From: Nitrospira sp.
Lineage (GTDB): Bacteria > Nitrospirota > Nitrospiria > Nitrospirales > Nitrospiraceae
DNA length: 64,000 nucleotides
Direction of reading: 5' to 3'
Assembly: GCA_020846195.1 (NCBI GenBank)
Contig: JADLEJ010000034.1
Span: 1-64,000, forward strand
The translations under genes and the position numbers were made by a program. Each line of letters begins with the position of its first letter. The stretch's first letter is position 1. This document shows positions 1-7,290 of this stretch, piece by piece. Under the pieces are notes generated by a model that saw only the letters and a program-made list of their open reading frames with translations, was not told the origin of the DNA and did no database searches.

Positions 1-567
1 AGCCGGTTCTGTTCCACCTACTGGCCGTTCTTGCTGCTGACCGTGGTTGGCGGCGGGCTGCTAATTCGCCGATTTATTCAGACAGAAGCGGGGCGCACTC
101 TCGCGGATCGATTGATTCTTCGCATTCCCTTGATCGGCGATGTGGCGCGGATGGTCTCGATCTCGCGGTTGACCGGCACCCTGGCGACAATGTTGTCGAG
201 CGGGGTGCAGTTGCTGGATGCCTTGGACGTCTCGAAGCGCGTCATGAACAACCGGATCTTGGAGGAAGCGGTTGAAGGCGCCAGGCGGAATATCCGTGAA
301 GGTGAAACGATCGCGGACCCGCTCAAGCGCAGCGGACAGTTTCCCTCGCTCGTCACCCATATGATCGCCGTCGGAGAGCGCAGCGGCGAAATGGAAGAAA
401 TGCTGCGGCGCATTGGTCAGATCTACGACGGCGAGGTGGAGCGGGTCATCACCCGGTTTACATCGCTTCTGGAACCGATCATGATCTTGGTCATGGGCGT
501 GATCGTGTTCTTTATCGTGGTGGCCATCTTGCTGCCGATCTTTGAAATGGGTCAAATGGTGCGGTGA
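1..567 (+). CDS. gspF: Type II secretion inner-membrane platform protein GspF (C-terminal part)
   Basis: The reading frame is open from the first base of the window, so the gene begins upstream and only about 188 C-terminal residues are seen. It shows the second GspF repeat: a membrane segment near the start, a cytoplasmic stretch with LTGTLATMLSSGVQLLDAL, a GERSGEMEEML motif, and a C-terminal hydrophobic segment ending in LLPIFEMGQMV, which is typical of GspF/PilC proteins. GspF anchors the assembly ATPase GspE to the platform and helps drive pseudopilus assembly. It is followed 29 bases later by gspG, the usual order in type II secretion operons. The pseudopilin genes that follow make a type IV pilus PilC assignment unlikely. 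Confidence 0.93.
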   Translation, partial: SRFCSTYWPFLLLTVVGGGLLIRRFIQTEAGRTLADRLILRIPLIGDVARMVSISRLTGTLATMLSSGVQLLDALDVSKRVMNNRILEEAVEGARRNIREGETIADPLKRSGQFPSLVTHMIAVGERSGEMEEMLRRIGQIYDGEVERVITRFTSLLEPIMILVMGVIVFFIVVAILLPIFEMGQMVR

Positions 568-596
568 GCCGACATGCCGATTGAAAGGGGTGAGCA

Positions 597-1142
597 ATGA
601 GACGGTCGACTGGCGTGAAATGTTTGAGGCCTGCCTGCGCGAGTGCGAGAAGGTTCCTTGCTTCTTGCCCCGTGCCTCGTGTCCGAGAAGGCGAGCGCGG
701 GTTCACCTTCATCGAAATCATGGTGGTGGTGGCGATCCTCGCTATTCTGGCGGCGCTCGTCGTCCCGCGCATCATGGGGCGTACCGACGACGCCAAGCGG
801 ACGGCCGCGAAGGTGCAGATTCGGAATATTGAAGGGGCGCTCCAGCTCTATAAGCTCGACAACGGTGTCTATCCTTCCAGTGAACAAGGACTCAAAGCGC
901 TGATCCAAAAGCCGTCGGTGGGCGTGATCCCGAAGAAGTGGAAGATCGGTGGCTATATCGACAAGCTGCCTGAAGATCCCTGGGGCAATCTCTATAAGTA
1001 TCAGAGTCCGGCTCCAGTCCAGCAGGGGCAATATGGGCAGATTAAAGGCGACTATGAAATCATGTCCCTCGGCACCGATGGCGAAGTCGGCGGAGAAGGC
1101 GTGAATGCCGATATTGCGAATTGGAACCTGGAAAAGGATTAG
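597..1142 (+). CDS. gspG: Major pseudopilin GspG
   Basis: A 181-residue type II secretion major pseudopilin. The prepilin peptidase site RG|FTFIE is followed by a hydrophobic helix, and the C-terminal half has the GspG hallmarks YPSSEQGLKAL, LPEDPWGNLYKY and SLGTDGEVGGEG, the calcium-binding loop region. The ATG at 597 is preceded by an AAGGGG-like ribosome site. It gives a 35-residue leader before the cleavage site, much longer than the usual handful of residues, with many Arg and Cys. A GTG at 672 would give a short normal leader but lacks a clear ribosome site. The protein polymerises into the pseudopilus that pushes folded periplasmic substrates through the GspD secretin. Confidence 0.95.
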   Translation: MRRSTGVKCLRPACASARRFLASCPVPRVREGERGFTFIEIMVVVAILAILAALVVPRIMGRTDDAKRTAAKVQIRNIEGALQLYKLDNGVYPSSEQGLKALIQKPSVGVIPKKWKIGGYIDKLPEDPWGNLYKYQSPAPVQQGQYGQIKGDYEIMSLGTDGEVGGEGVNADIANWNLEKD

Positions 1143-1146
1143 GACG

Positions 1147-1746
1147 TTGTTGAAAACGCCCGCCAGCGGTGAGGGTGGCTTTACCTTGCTGGAGATGATC
1201 ATCGTGATGTTTCTGTTGGTGGCCATGCTGGGGATCGTGATTCCGCGCATCGACCTGAACGAGGATTTGGCATCGACCGGCCGGAAGTTCATCGGAACGC
1301 TGCGGACTCTCCAAGGAATGGCCATGAGCGCGCAGAAACCCATCAAGCTCTATCTGGACTTGGACCAAGGCCAATACTGGGCAGTGACGATGGAGGAGAA
1401 AGAAGAGAAGTCCCTGCCCGATGCCGCCTGGGCGGCGCCGCGCCTGCTTCCGGAGACCATCCGTCTGGCCGAGGCGTCCTCCGGCTCTATCAAACGCACA
1501 GCCGGACGCTTCGAGTTGATGCTGTATCCCAACGGCCGGATCGATGAAGCGGTGCTGCACCTGACCGATGCCGGCAACAATGTGCTGGCCATTGTCGTTG
1601 AGGCCGCCACCGGCGCGATCCGCACGAGCGATCAGCGCGTTGAACCTCAGCGGCTGGCCTTCTCCATTCCTGAGCGAGTGAAGCCTCTGCTGATTCCCAC
1701 GGCGACGGTACCTGCTGGGAATCAACCCGGCCTGCCCAAACCCTAA
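1147..1746 (+). CDS. gspH: Minor pseudopilin GspH
   Basis: A minor pseudopilin with the cleavage motif GG|FTLLE followed by a hydrophobic helix and a variable C-terminal domain, about 200 residues in all. The TTG at 1147 lies just after the gspG stop (1140-1142), has AAAGGA upstream and gives a short basic leader. An ATG at 1105 inside gspG would give a 25-residue leader and cannot be excluded. The position between gspG and gspI and the GspH-like C-terminal region with FELMLYPNGRID support GspH over a generic type IV prepilin. It is expected to sit at the tip complex or side of the pseudopilus. Confidence 0.85.
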   Translation: MLKTPASGEGGFTLLEMIIVMFLLVAMLGIVIPRIDLNEDLASTGRKFIGTLRTLQGMAMSAQKPIKLYLDLDQGQYWAVTMEEKEEKSLPDAAWAAPRLLPETIRLAEASSGSIKRTAGRFELMLYPNGRIDEAVLHLTDAGNNVLAIVVEAATGAIRTSDQRVEPQRLAFSIPERVKPLLIPTATVPAGNQPGLPKP

Positions 1747-1760
1747 GGTCTTCGCAGCTC

Positions 1761-2186
1761 ATGCGGCCATACCGACATAACGACGAACGCGGATTTACCT
1801 TGCTGGAAGTGCTGCTGTCCGTGGCAATTTTGGCGATTGCCCTCCCCGTGCTGCTGGGTCTGAGGAATTTCGATTTAGAACTGCAATCCCGCTCCATGGA
1901 GATCACGACCGCGACTTTGCTGGCCCAAGAAAAGCTGTTAGAAACAGAACTCGCTGGATCATTCCCCATTGGAGAATCGACGGGAGAGTTTCAAACGCCG
2001 GCGCCCGGGGTTCTCGCGTCGATTACGGAGACTAATCGCGCGCCAGGGTATCGGTGGAAGCGCAGCATCATGCCGACGCCGTTGGAACTCATTCGTGAAG
2101 TCAAAATCCAGATCTCCTGGCCGCGCGGCCAGCAGGATGAAACCTTGGAAGTGAGCACGTATGTCTTTGCCGGCCTCGCCTTCTAG
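1761..2186 (+). CDS. gspI: Minor pseudopilin GspI
   Basis: A 141-residue minor pseudopilin. The leader is short and basic (MRPYRHNDERG), then RG|FTLLEVLLSVAILA gives the peptidase site and membrane helix, followed by ATLLAQEKL, the conserved GspI stretch. In characterised systems GspI nucleates the tip complex with GspJ and GspK. It starts 15 bases after gspH ends. Its last 26 bases overlap the only ATG available for gspJ, and a palindromic repeat element begins 3 bases after its stop codon. Confidence 0.92.
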   Translation: MRPYRHNDERGFTLLEVLLSVAILAIALPVLLGLRNFDLELQSRSMEITTATLLAQEKLLETELAGSFPIGESTGEFQTPAPGVLASITETNRAPGYRWKRSIMPTPLELIREVKIQISWPRGQQDETLEVSTYVFAGLAF

Positions 2187-2937
2187 CAGGAGGCTGAAAC
2201 AATCCGCCAGCGGCGTTCTCGCGGCGCTCAGACCCTCAACGTACTCCAGCGAGTGCGCTTCGGCTCTTCGCTTGCTGCGGCCTGGCTGGGCGGCCTGTTT
2301 GAGCCTCCCGCGAAAAAGTGTTCCGTTATCTCTCACGCCTAGTGCTAGAAACGAAGGCGGATTCACGCTGATCGAAGCGCTGCTGGCGATGGCCCTGCTC
2401 GCGACGTTGGGCGCGATGGTGTTCGGGTCCTTATTGACGACAACGAAGGTTGTGGATGCCGGGCGGGCGGCGGCCTCGCGTGAGCAGACTATCCGGCGCG
2501 TATTGCGGCTGATGGCCGATGAACTGGCGATCGGCGTCAAGGAAGCGACCTTCCCCTGGGTTGGATTGAATGGAACGCAAGACGGCCAATCGGCCGATAC
2601 GCTGGCGTTTGTGACGAGGAGCGATGGATTCGGCAGGCAAGCGGCGCGCGAGAGCGAGGTTCTGCGTGTGATCTATACGCGCGAAGGCGATCGGCTGATC
2701 CGGTTTGTCCGGCGCAATCTCTATGGACTTACCGAAGATTCGGTCGATCAAGTCGATCTGGCGGTCAAGGTCAAAGGATTCAACGTGCGCTACTATAGCC
2801 GGCAGAGCCAGGTGTGGATAGACGAATGGAGCACGACTGGAACGCTGCCGACCGCGCTCTTGCTGGAAATCACGTTTCAAGAGCCTGACGCGGAGCCCTA
2901 TACCATTCGCGAATGGGTGACGGTGGGAGTCTCTTAA
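2161..2937 (+). CDS. gspJ: Minor pseudopilin GspJ
   Basis: A pseudopilin with the cleavage site GG|FTLIEALLAMALLATLG at about residue 67, then a C-terminal domain with LRLMADELAIGVKEA and LLLEITFQEPDAEPYTIREWV, typical of GspJ. The ATG at 2161 is the only ATG upstream and overlaps gspI by 26 bases. Using it, residues 10 to about 50 are encoded by the palindromic repeat, giving an abnormal 66-residue pre-leader. A TTG at 2299 would give a 21-residue leader but has no ribosome site. The mature protein looks intact whichever start is used. GspJ partners GspI and GspK in the tip complex. Confidence 0.85.
   Translation: MSLPASPSSRRLKQSASGVLAALRPSTYSSECASALRLLRPGWAACLSLPRKSVPLSLTPSARNEGGFTLIEALLAMALLATLGAMVFGSLLTTTKVVDAGRAAASREQTIRRVLRLMADELAIGVKEATFPWVGLNGTQDGQSADTLAFVTRSDGFGRQAARESEVLRVIYTREGDRLIRFVRRNLYGLTEDSVDQVDLAVKVKGFNVRYYSRQSQVWIDEWSTTGTLPTALLLEITFQEPDAEPYTIREWVTVGVS
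2189..2308. repeat. 120-bp palindromic element with 20-bp terminal inverted repeats
   Basis: The left end (2189-2208, GGAGGCTGAAACAATCCGCC) and the reverse complement of the right end (2289-2308) match at 17 of 20 positions. The interior contains further imperfect complementarity, for example around 2251-2281. This is the shape of a small REP-like or MITE-like intergenic element. I have the impression that similar CCGCCAGCGGCGTTCTCGC elements occur between genes in Nitrospira genomes, but that is memory and not shown here. It begins right after the gspI stop and lies inside the open frame leading into gspJ. Confidence 0.6.
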
Positions 2938-3827
2938 TGGTGTGGCCCGTGAAGGATTGGCCGGCGTGGAAAGCGCCGTTGTTATGGATGGCCTTTGGCG
3001 GCGGCCTATTGGCTCTTTCGATGATCCTCACGTTTCCCTATGAGGCGTTGCAGGCGAGAGTGATCGGGGAACTGCAACGGGCTACCGGGATGGAGGTGCG
3101 CGCGGCGGGCTGGGCCATCGGGTTTCCGGCGGCGATTGAATGGCGGCAGATGACGTTCGCCAAAACCGACTGGCCTCCCCTGCAGCTGGGCCTGGTGCGG
3201 GCTCAAGTGGGGCTCTGGCGGTTGCTGACCGGCGGGGTTGGGCTGGATCTGGCAGCGCAGCTCGACGAAGCCACCGCGACCCAAGGTACGGTCAAGTTGA
3301 CGGTGGCTGCCGCCTCTCGATCCATGACCGGCCCTGTTGCCGTCACAGGCAAGATTCAGACACTCGATCTTTCAAAAGTAGTTCGCCCCTATGTGACGCG
3401 CGGCACCATGACCGGAGAATTTACGCACCGGCTCGATTTCTCCGCGAACGCCGGACTGACCTCGTTCGGCGAGGGCACCTGGAAAGCGGATGCCAAGGAT
3501 CTGTCCTTGGACCACATTCCGATAGGCAGCGGTCGAATCCTCTCGCTGGCGTTCAGCAGCCTGTCGATGGCCCTGGCTTGCCGAGAGCAGGTCTGCGAGG
3601 TGACCGAACTGAAGGGCGATGGGATCGATGGGTCGTTTTCTGGGCAAGGAACGGTTACAATGCAGCAACCCATCCAACAGAGCCAGGTGGCGTTGTCGTT
3701 GACCGTGATCCCAGGTGTGGGATTTGCGGCCAAGGCTCCGGGGCTGGGTATTCCTCCATTGCCGACCGGGACGCCGTTTACGTTCAAAGTGATCGGAACA
3801 TTGGCACAAGCCAGGGTGGCGTTGTAG
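2937..3827 (+). CDS. gspN: Type II secretion protein GspN
   Basis: About 296 residues with one N-terminal membrane segment (LLWMAFGGGLLALSMILTF) followed by a periplasmic beta-rich domain with no catalytic motif. The order GspN-GspL-GspM-GspK after GspJ and the pattern of an early FPYEALQARV segment fit the GspN form found in Deltaproteobacteria and related phyla. The ATG at 2937 overlaps the gspJ stop by one base (taATG), which favours it over an in-frame ATG at 2913. The protein is thought to belong to the inner-membrane platform, although its exact function is poorly known. Family assignment rests partly on context. Confidence 0.75.
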   Translation: MVWPVKDWPAWKAPLLWMAFGGGLLALSMILTFPYEALQARVIGELQRATGMEVRAAGWAIGFPAAIEWRQMTFAKTDWPPLQLGLVRAQVGLWRLLTGGVGLDLAAQLDEATATQGTVKLTVAAASRSMTGPVAVTGKIQTLDLSKVVRPYVTRGTMTGEFTHRLDFSANAGLTSFGEGTWKADAKDLSLDHIPIGSGRILSLAFSSLSMALACREQVCEVTELKGDGIDGSFSGQGTVTMQQPIQQSQVALSLTVIPGVGFAAKAPGLGIPPLPTGTPFTFKVIGTLAQARVAL

Positions 3828-3861
3828 AGTAGCCTGTGATTGTACAAGGACGTCGGACTGC

Positions 3862-5445
3862 ATGAGCATCGCCACCGAATGCGTGGGCCTGGATATCGGT
3901 CAGACCGGCCTGAAAGCCGTGCGGTTTCGCCGCCGGCTGAGCGGCCGTGAAACGATTGAATACTTGCACCAGCCCTTGCCGTTTGCGCTCCCGGAAGATC
4001 TGGAACCGGCGCGGCGCGTGCAATCGTTGCGGAACTTTCTCTGGCATAACGGGTTGTATGCCACGGATCGGCTGGTGACAGCGATCCCCTGCCAGGATTT
4101 GTTCGTGCGCACACTCTCCTTTCCATTCAAAGATGCGGAGAAGTTGTCGCAGGTTGTCCCCTTCGAAGTGGAAAACCTGATTCCGATGCCGGTCGACGAG
4201 CTGGCGATCGGCAGTGTCGTGCTTCCGCCAGGGCTCAATGCCGAAGGGCTGTCGCGGGCGACCAAAGGGTCGGATGTGCTGGTCACGGCGGCGCCGCGAG
4301 ACAAAGTGGCCGAGCATCTGCGCTTCCTCGCCCAGGCCGATATTGAACCGGCGGCCATCAATGTCGATGCCATGGCCCTGTATTCGGTGACGCAATTCCT
4401 TCAACAGGAAGGCGGCCATGTCCCGCACGACCTGGCCATCATCGATGTAGGCGCGTCCAAAACCACTATTTGCCTGATACATGAAGGCCGTCCGGTGGTG
4501 TTGCGGACCATTTTATGGGGCGGCAATCATCTGACGCATGCGCTGGCGGTGCGGCATGCCTGTAGTTTCGCCGAGGCAGAGCGGCGCAAGCGCAGCTTGA
4601 ACGTTCAACAAGTCGATGCCTGGCTGGAACCGTTGCTCAAAGAACTGCGGGTCACTATTCAAGGCTACGAAGGCGCCGAGCGTGGACGCCTCACCCACTG
4701 CTGGGTGTCGGGCGGCGGCGCAAAACTCAGAGAGATTGGCGGCTATGTCGCGCATCAACTGGGGCTCTACCCGGTCGGTCCGCGCCAGGGATTCGGCGTC
4801 GATAGCCCACGCGCATTTTCCATCGCCTTCGGCCTGGCGATCCATCCCAAGCTGATCAAGCCGAAGTGGCGTTTCAAGCCGACGCCGGCCGGCCTGGCGC
4901 TCGATTTGAAAGCGGTCTCGGATGCAAACGCCCCACAGTCCCTGACCTCGGCGCGCGATAAGCGCCTGGCGCTCGTGGGCGCTGTGGTGCTGGGAGCATT
5001 GGCGCTCGCGGACGGGTTGACGCATCTCTATTTGAAAGAACAGCGCGTGCAGCAATTGAAGGGCGCCCTTCAGAGCCACTATGCGCAACTCTTTGAGCCG
5101 GGCGCGTCGCCGGGCGAAGAATTGGATCAGGCCCGTTTTCGCATTGCCGCAGTCGATAAGGCGCTCGCCGTCGTCGATGGCTCGCAGCAACATGTGCTGG
5201 CCACAATGGCGGCCTTCATGAAACAGATGCCGGCGGGTGTCTCGGTCAAGATTCGCGATGTAACAATCGATGGCCTGCTGGTGCTGCTCGAAGGCGAAAC
5301 GACTTCATTTGAAGCGGTGGAAAAGATCAAGCAGACCTATTCGGCTGGAGGCGCTTTCAAGGAAGTCGCTGTCAGCGAAACCCGGGTGGGCGCGTCGCCG
5401 AATCAGGTGGTGTTTCGGATGAGCGCTATGGTGGCGCAGCCATGA
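3862..5445 (+). CDS. gspL: Type II secretion platform protein GspL (PilM/PilN-like)
   Basis: A 527-residue protein. The first ~330 residues form an actin-like PilM fold: LDIGQTGLKAVRF at the start, LAIIDVGASKTTICL near residue 195 and WVSGGGAKL near residue 285. A membrane segment follows at about residues 370-390 (ALVGAVVLGALALADGL), then a PilN-like periplasmic domain. GspL binds GspE on the cytoplasmic side and GspM in the periplasm. The actin-like core retains recognisable nucleotide-fold motifs, resembling PilM more than a minimal GspL. Its stop overlaps the gspM start (ATGA), implying translational coupling. Confidence 0.88.
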   Translation: MSIATECVGLDIGQTGLKAVRFRRRLSGRETIEYLHQPLPFALPEDLEPARRVQSLRNFLWHNGLYATDRLVTAIPCQDLFVRTLSFPFKDAEKLSQVVPFEVENLIPMPVDELAIGSVVLPPGLNAEGLSRATKGSDVLVTAAPRDKVAEHLRFLAQADIEPAAINVDAMALYSVTQFLQQEGGHVPHDLAIIDVGASKTTICLIHEGRPVVLRTILWGGNHLTHALAVRHACSFAEAERRKRSLNVQQVDAWLEPLLKELRVTIQGYEGAERGRLTHCWVSGGGAKLREIGGYVAHQLGLYPVGPRQGFGVDSPRAFSIAFGLAIHPKLIKPKWRFKPTPAGLALDLKAVSDANAPQSLTSARDKRLALVGAVVLGALALADGLTHLYLKEQRVQQLKGALQSHYAQLFEPGASPGEELDQARFRIAAVDKALAVVDGSQQHVLATMAAFMKQMPAGVSVKIRDVTIDGLLVLLEGETTSFEAVEKIKQTYSAGGAFKEVAVSETRVGASPNQVVFRMSAMVAQP

Positions 5446-5990
5446 TGCATCAACTACGGGAACGGTGGACTCATTTGGCGCCGCGCGAACGCATGATCCT
5501 GTCGGCCGGCGGAATCGTGGTCGTGGCGAGCATGCTGTTCCTGCTGATTGTGGATCCCCTGCTGGCGTCGATGGACCGATTGGACCGCCAGGCTGCTAAA
5601 AAACAGCGAGAAGGCAATGAGCTGGCGGCATTGGGTGCCGACTATGCGAGCAAGCGCGGGCGATTGACTCGCGCGGAGCAACGGATGCCGGTGACCGATG
5701 GCGGCTTCTCCTTGCTGGCCTTCATGGAAGAGGCGGCCACCCAGGCTCATGTGCGTGAGCGGATTGCCGGCATGCAGCCGCAAGTGCAAGCCCTGGCGCA
5801 GGGCTATCAAGAAACCGCCGTCGATCTTCGCTTGGATGGTGTGCAACTGCCGGATCTGATGGCGCTCCTGCTGGCTATCGACCAGGCTCCCTACGATCTT
5901 CAAGTAAAGCATCTGCAAGTGCGTCCCAAGTTCGACAACCCCATCAATCTCGACGCCACTGTCCGAGTGGTCAGTTATGCGAAAGGATGA
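5442..5990 (+). CDS. gspM: Type II secretion platform protein GspM
   Basis: A 182-residue bitopic protein. Residues 1-18 are cytoplasmic and include LAPRERMIL, residues 19-40 form a membrane helix (LSAGGIVVVASMLFLLIVDPLL), and a coiled-coil then a ferredoxin-like periplasmic domain follows. The N-terminal RERMILSAG motif followed by one hydrophobic helix is a GspM hallmark. It overlaps gspL by four bases and gspK by fourteen. GspM dimerises and stabilises GspL in the platform. Confidence 0.87.
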   Translation: MMHQLRERWTHLAPRERMILSAGGIVVVASMLFLLIVDPLLASMDRLDRQAAKKQREGNELAALGADYASKRGRLTRAEQRMPVTDGGFSLLAFMEEAATQAHVRERIAGMQPQVQALAQGYQETAVDLRLDGVQLPDLMALLLAIDQAPYDLQVKHLQVRPKFDNPINLDATVRVVSYAKG

Positions 5991-6930
5991 TGAGCGTGGC
6001 GTCGCGCTTCTCCTCGCTCTGCTGGTCTTAGCGCTGCTGGTTGCCCTGATCCTCGAATTCGACGGCGAAGCCCGGCGCGAATATCGCGACGCGGCGGCCT
6101 TTCGAGACAACTTCAAAGCGCAAACGCTGACCAGAGCCGCCGTGCGGGCAGCTGGCGCGGTCCTCCAACAGGACTTTCTCAAGGATAAAAAGGCTGGCGA
6201 GTCGTACGACTCGCCAACCGATCTCTGGGCGATGCCGATCAAGAACTACGCCATCGGCGATGGCTTTCTGAGCGCGCAGATTGAGGATGAGCGGGGCAAG
6301 CTCAATCTCAACGATCTGGCCGCCGTTGCCGGCGACGCCATTCAGAAGAAAGCAAAGATCGACCGGTTCAAGCGCCTGTTTGAATTGCTCCAGCTCAGCC
6401 CCGATCTGGTCGATGCGGTGGTCGATTGGGTCGATCAAGATGACAATCAGGAGCCAGCCGGCGCGGAGAGCCTCTACTATCAATCGCAGCGTCCGCCCTA
6501 TCGCGCGGCCAATGCGCCGCTGTCGGGTCCTGGCGATTTGCGGCTGATTAAAGGGTTTACTCCAGAGATCGTCGATCGGCTCTCGCGCTATGTGACCGTC
6601 TTTCCTCAGGAAGGCGGCGCGCTGGTGAACCTCAATACCGCCGATTCGCTGGTCATTCAAGCGCTGGATCCCGCTATCACGCAATCGGTGGCGGGAGAAA
6701 TTATCCAAGGGCGGCCGTATAAAACGAAAATCGATCTGGATCGAGTCAGCAGCTTTAAAGACATCGGCGCTAAATTGAGAGGGGGCCAGAGTGGGTACGA
6801 TGTGTCGAGTGATTTTTTTTCGGCCCGGCTGGCGATTAACGTGAACGATGTGACAAGGACGGTCTGGGTGGTGCTTCAGCGCGATACCAATAAGGGCGAT
6901 AGCAAGGTGCAGTACATGCGCGTGTACTAA
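5977..6930 (+). CDS. gspK: Minor pseudopilin GspK
   Basis: A 317-residue pseudopilin. The leader MRKDDERG is followed by VALLLALLVLALLVALILEF. As in other GspK proteins, the usual Glu at +5 of the mature chain is absent. The large globular domain contains DERGKLNLNDL, VVDWVDQDDNQEPAGAES and GFTPEIVDRL, with the helix-hairpin-helix-like region of GspK. It caps the pseudopilus tip with GspI and GspJ. It is the last recognisable gene of the operon; the phosphate regulon starts after a 360-base gap. Confidence 0.93.
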   Translation: MRKDDERGVALLLALLVLALLVALILEFDGEARREYRDAAAFRDNFKAQTLTRAAVRAAGAVLQQDFLKDKKAGESYDSPTDLWAMPIKNYAIGDGFLSAQIEDERGKLNLNDLAAVAGDAIQKKAKIDRFKRLFELLQLSPDLVDAVVDWVDQDDNQEPAGAESLYYQSQRPPYRAANAPLSGPGDLRLIKGFTPEIVDRLSRYVTVFPQEGGALVNLNTADSLVIQALDPAITQSVAGEIIQGRPYKTKIDLDRVSSFKDIGAKLRGGQSGYDVSSDFFSARLAINVNDVTRTVWVVLQRDTNKGDSKVQYMRVY

Positions 6931-7290
6931 TCACGGTTTCAGGTTTTCCCGCTGGTTCGGTTTGGCTAAACTGAGGCGATTTCTATCGGAATGTAAATGC
7001 CGGTGCGATTCGGGTGAATGTTCCGTTTGCCGAAGCTTCTCAGCTCATCGCTATCAGCCGATAGGTGCGAGGACAGTGTCCTGCAGGTCATGTCTCCCCT
7101 CGCCTCACCTCACGAGTATGACGGAACCGCTTTGGTAGGTCCTCCCCCTTCCGTTATTGACTGCAACGACAAAATTAACAATTCCGTAACACTGTCGTCA
7201 CCGGATCTTTACCCGTATCCCGGATACTCCTGCGTGAGAAGACAATGTACTCACGTATGCACGAAGTCGATTCAACAAAGGAGGGGAAGC
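6931..7290. other. 360-base intergenic region between gspK and porin gene
   Basis: No gene is supported here. An open frame runs leftward from the porin gene to 7018, but it lacks a ribosome site and coding character. The region holds the 11-bp-periodic Pho-box repeats (7175-7212), a possible -10 hexamer GATACT at 7223-7228, and the AAGGAGG ribosome site (7278-7284) of the porin gene. No convincing terminator for the secretion operon is visible. Confidence 0.6.
7175..7212 (+). promoter_or_regulatory. Pho box: four 5-mers with 11-bp period
   Basis: TTAAC (7175-7179), GTAAC (7186-7190), GTCAC (7197-7201) and TTTAC (7208-7212) are spaced exactly 11 bp apart. Direct repeats with an 11-bp period are the binding geometry of PhoB/PhoP regulators, where the box replaces the -35 element. 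A GATACT -10 candidate follows 11 bases downstream. The same geometry precedes pstS. PhoB binding is inferred; no phoB or phoR gene is in the window. Confidence 0.7.

Noticed and set aside
7018..7290. N-terminal extension of the porin frame to 7018
   Set aside because: It crosses the Pho box and lacks a ribosome site; GTG 7291 with AAGGAGG and a following signal peptide explains the start.
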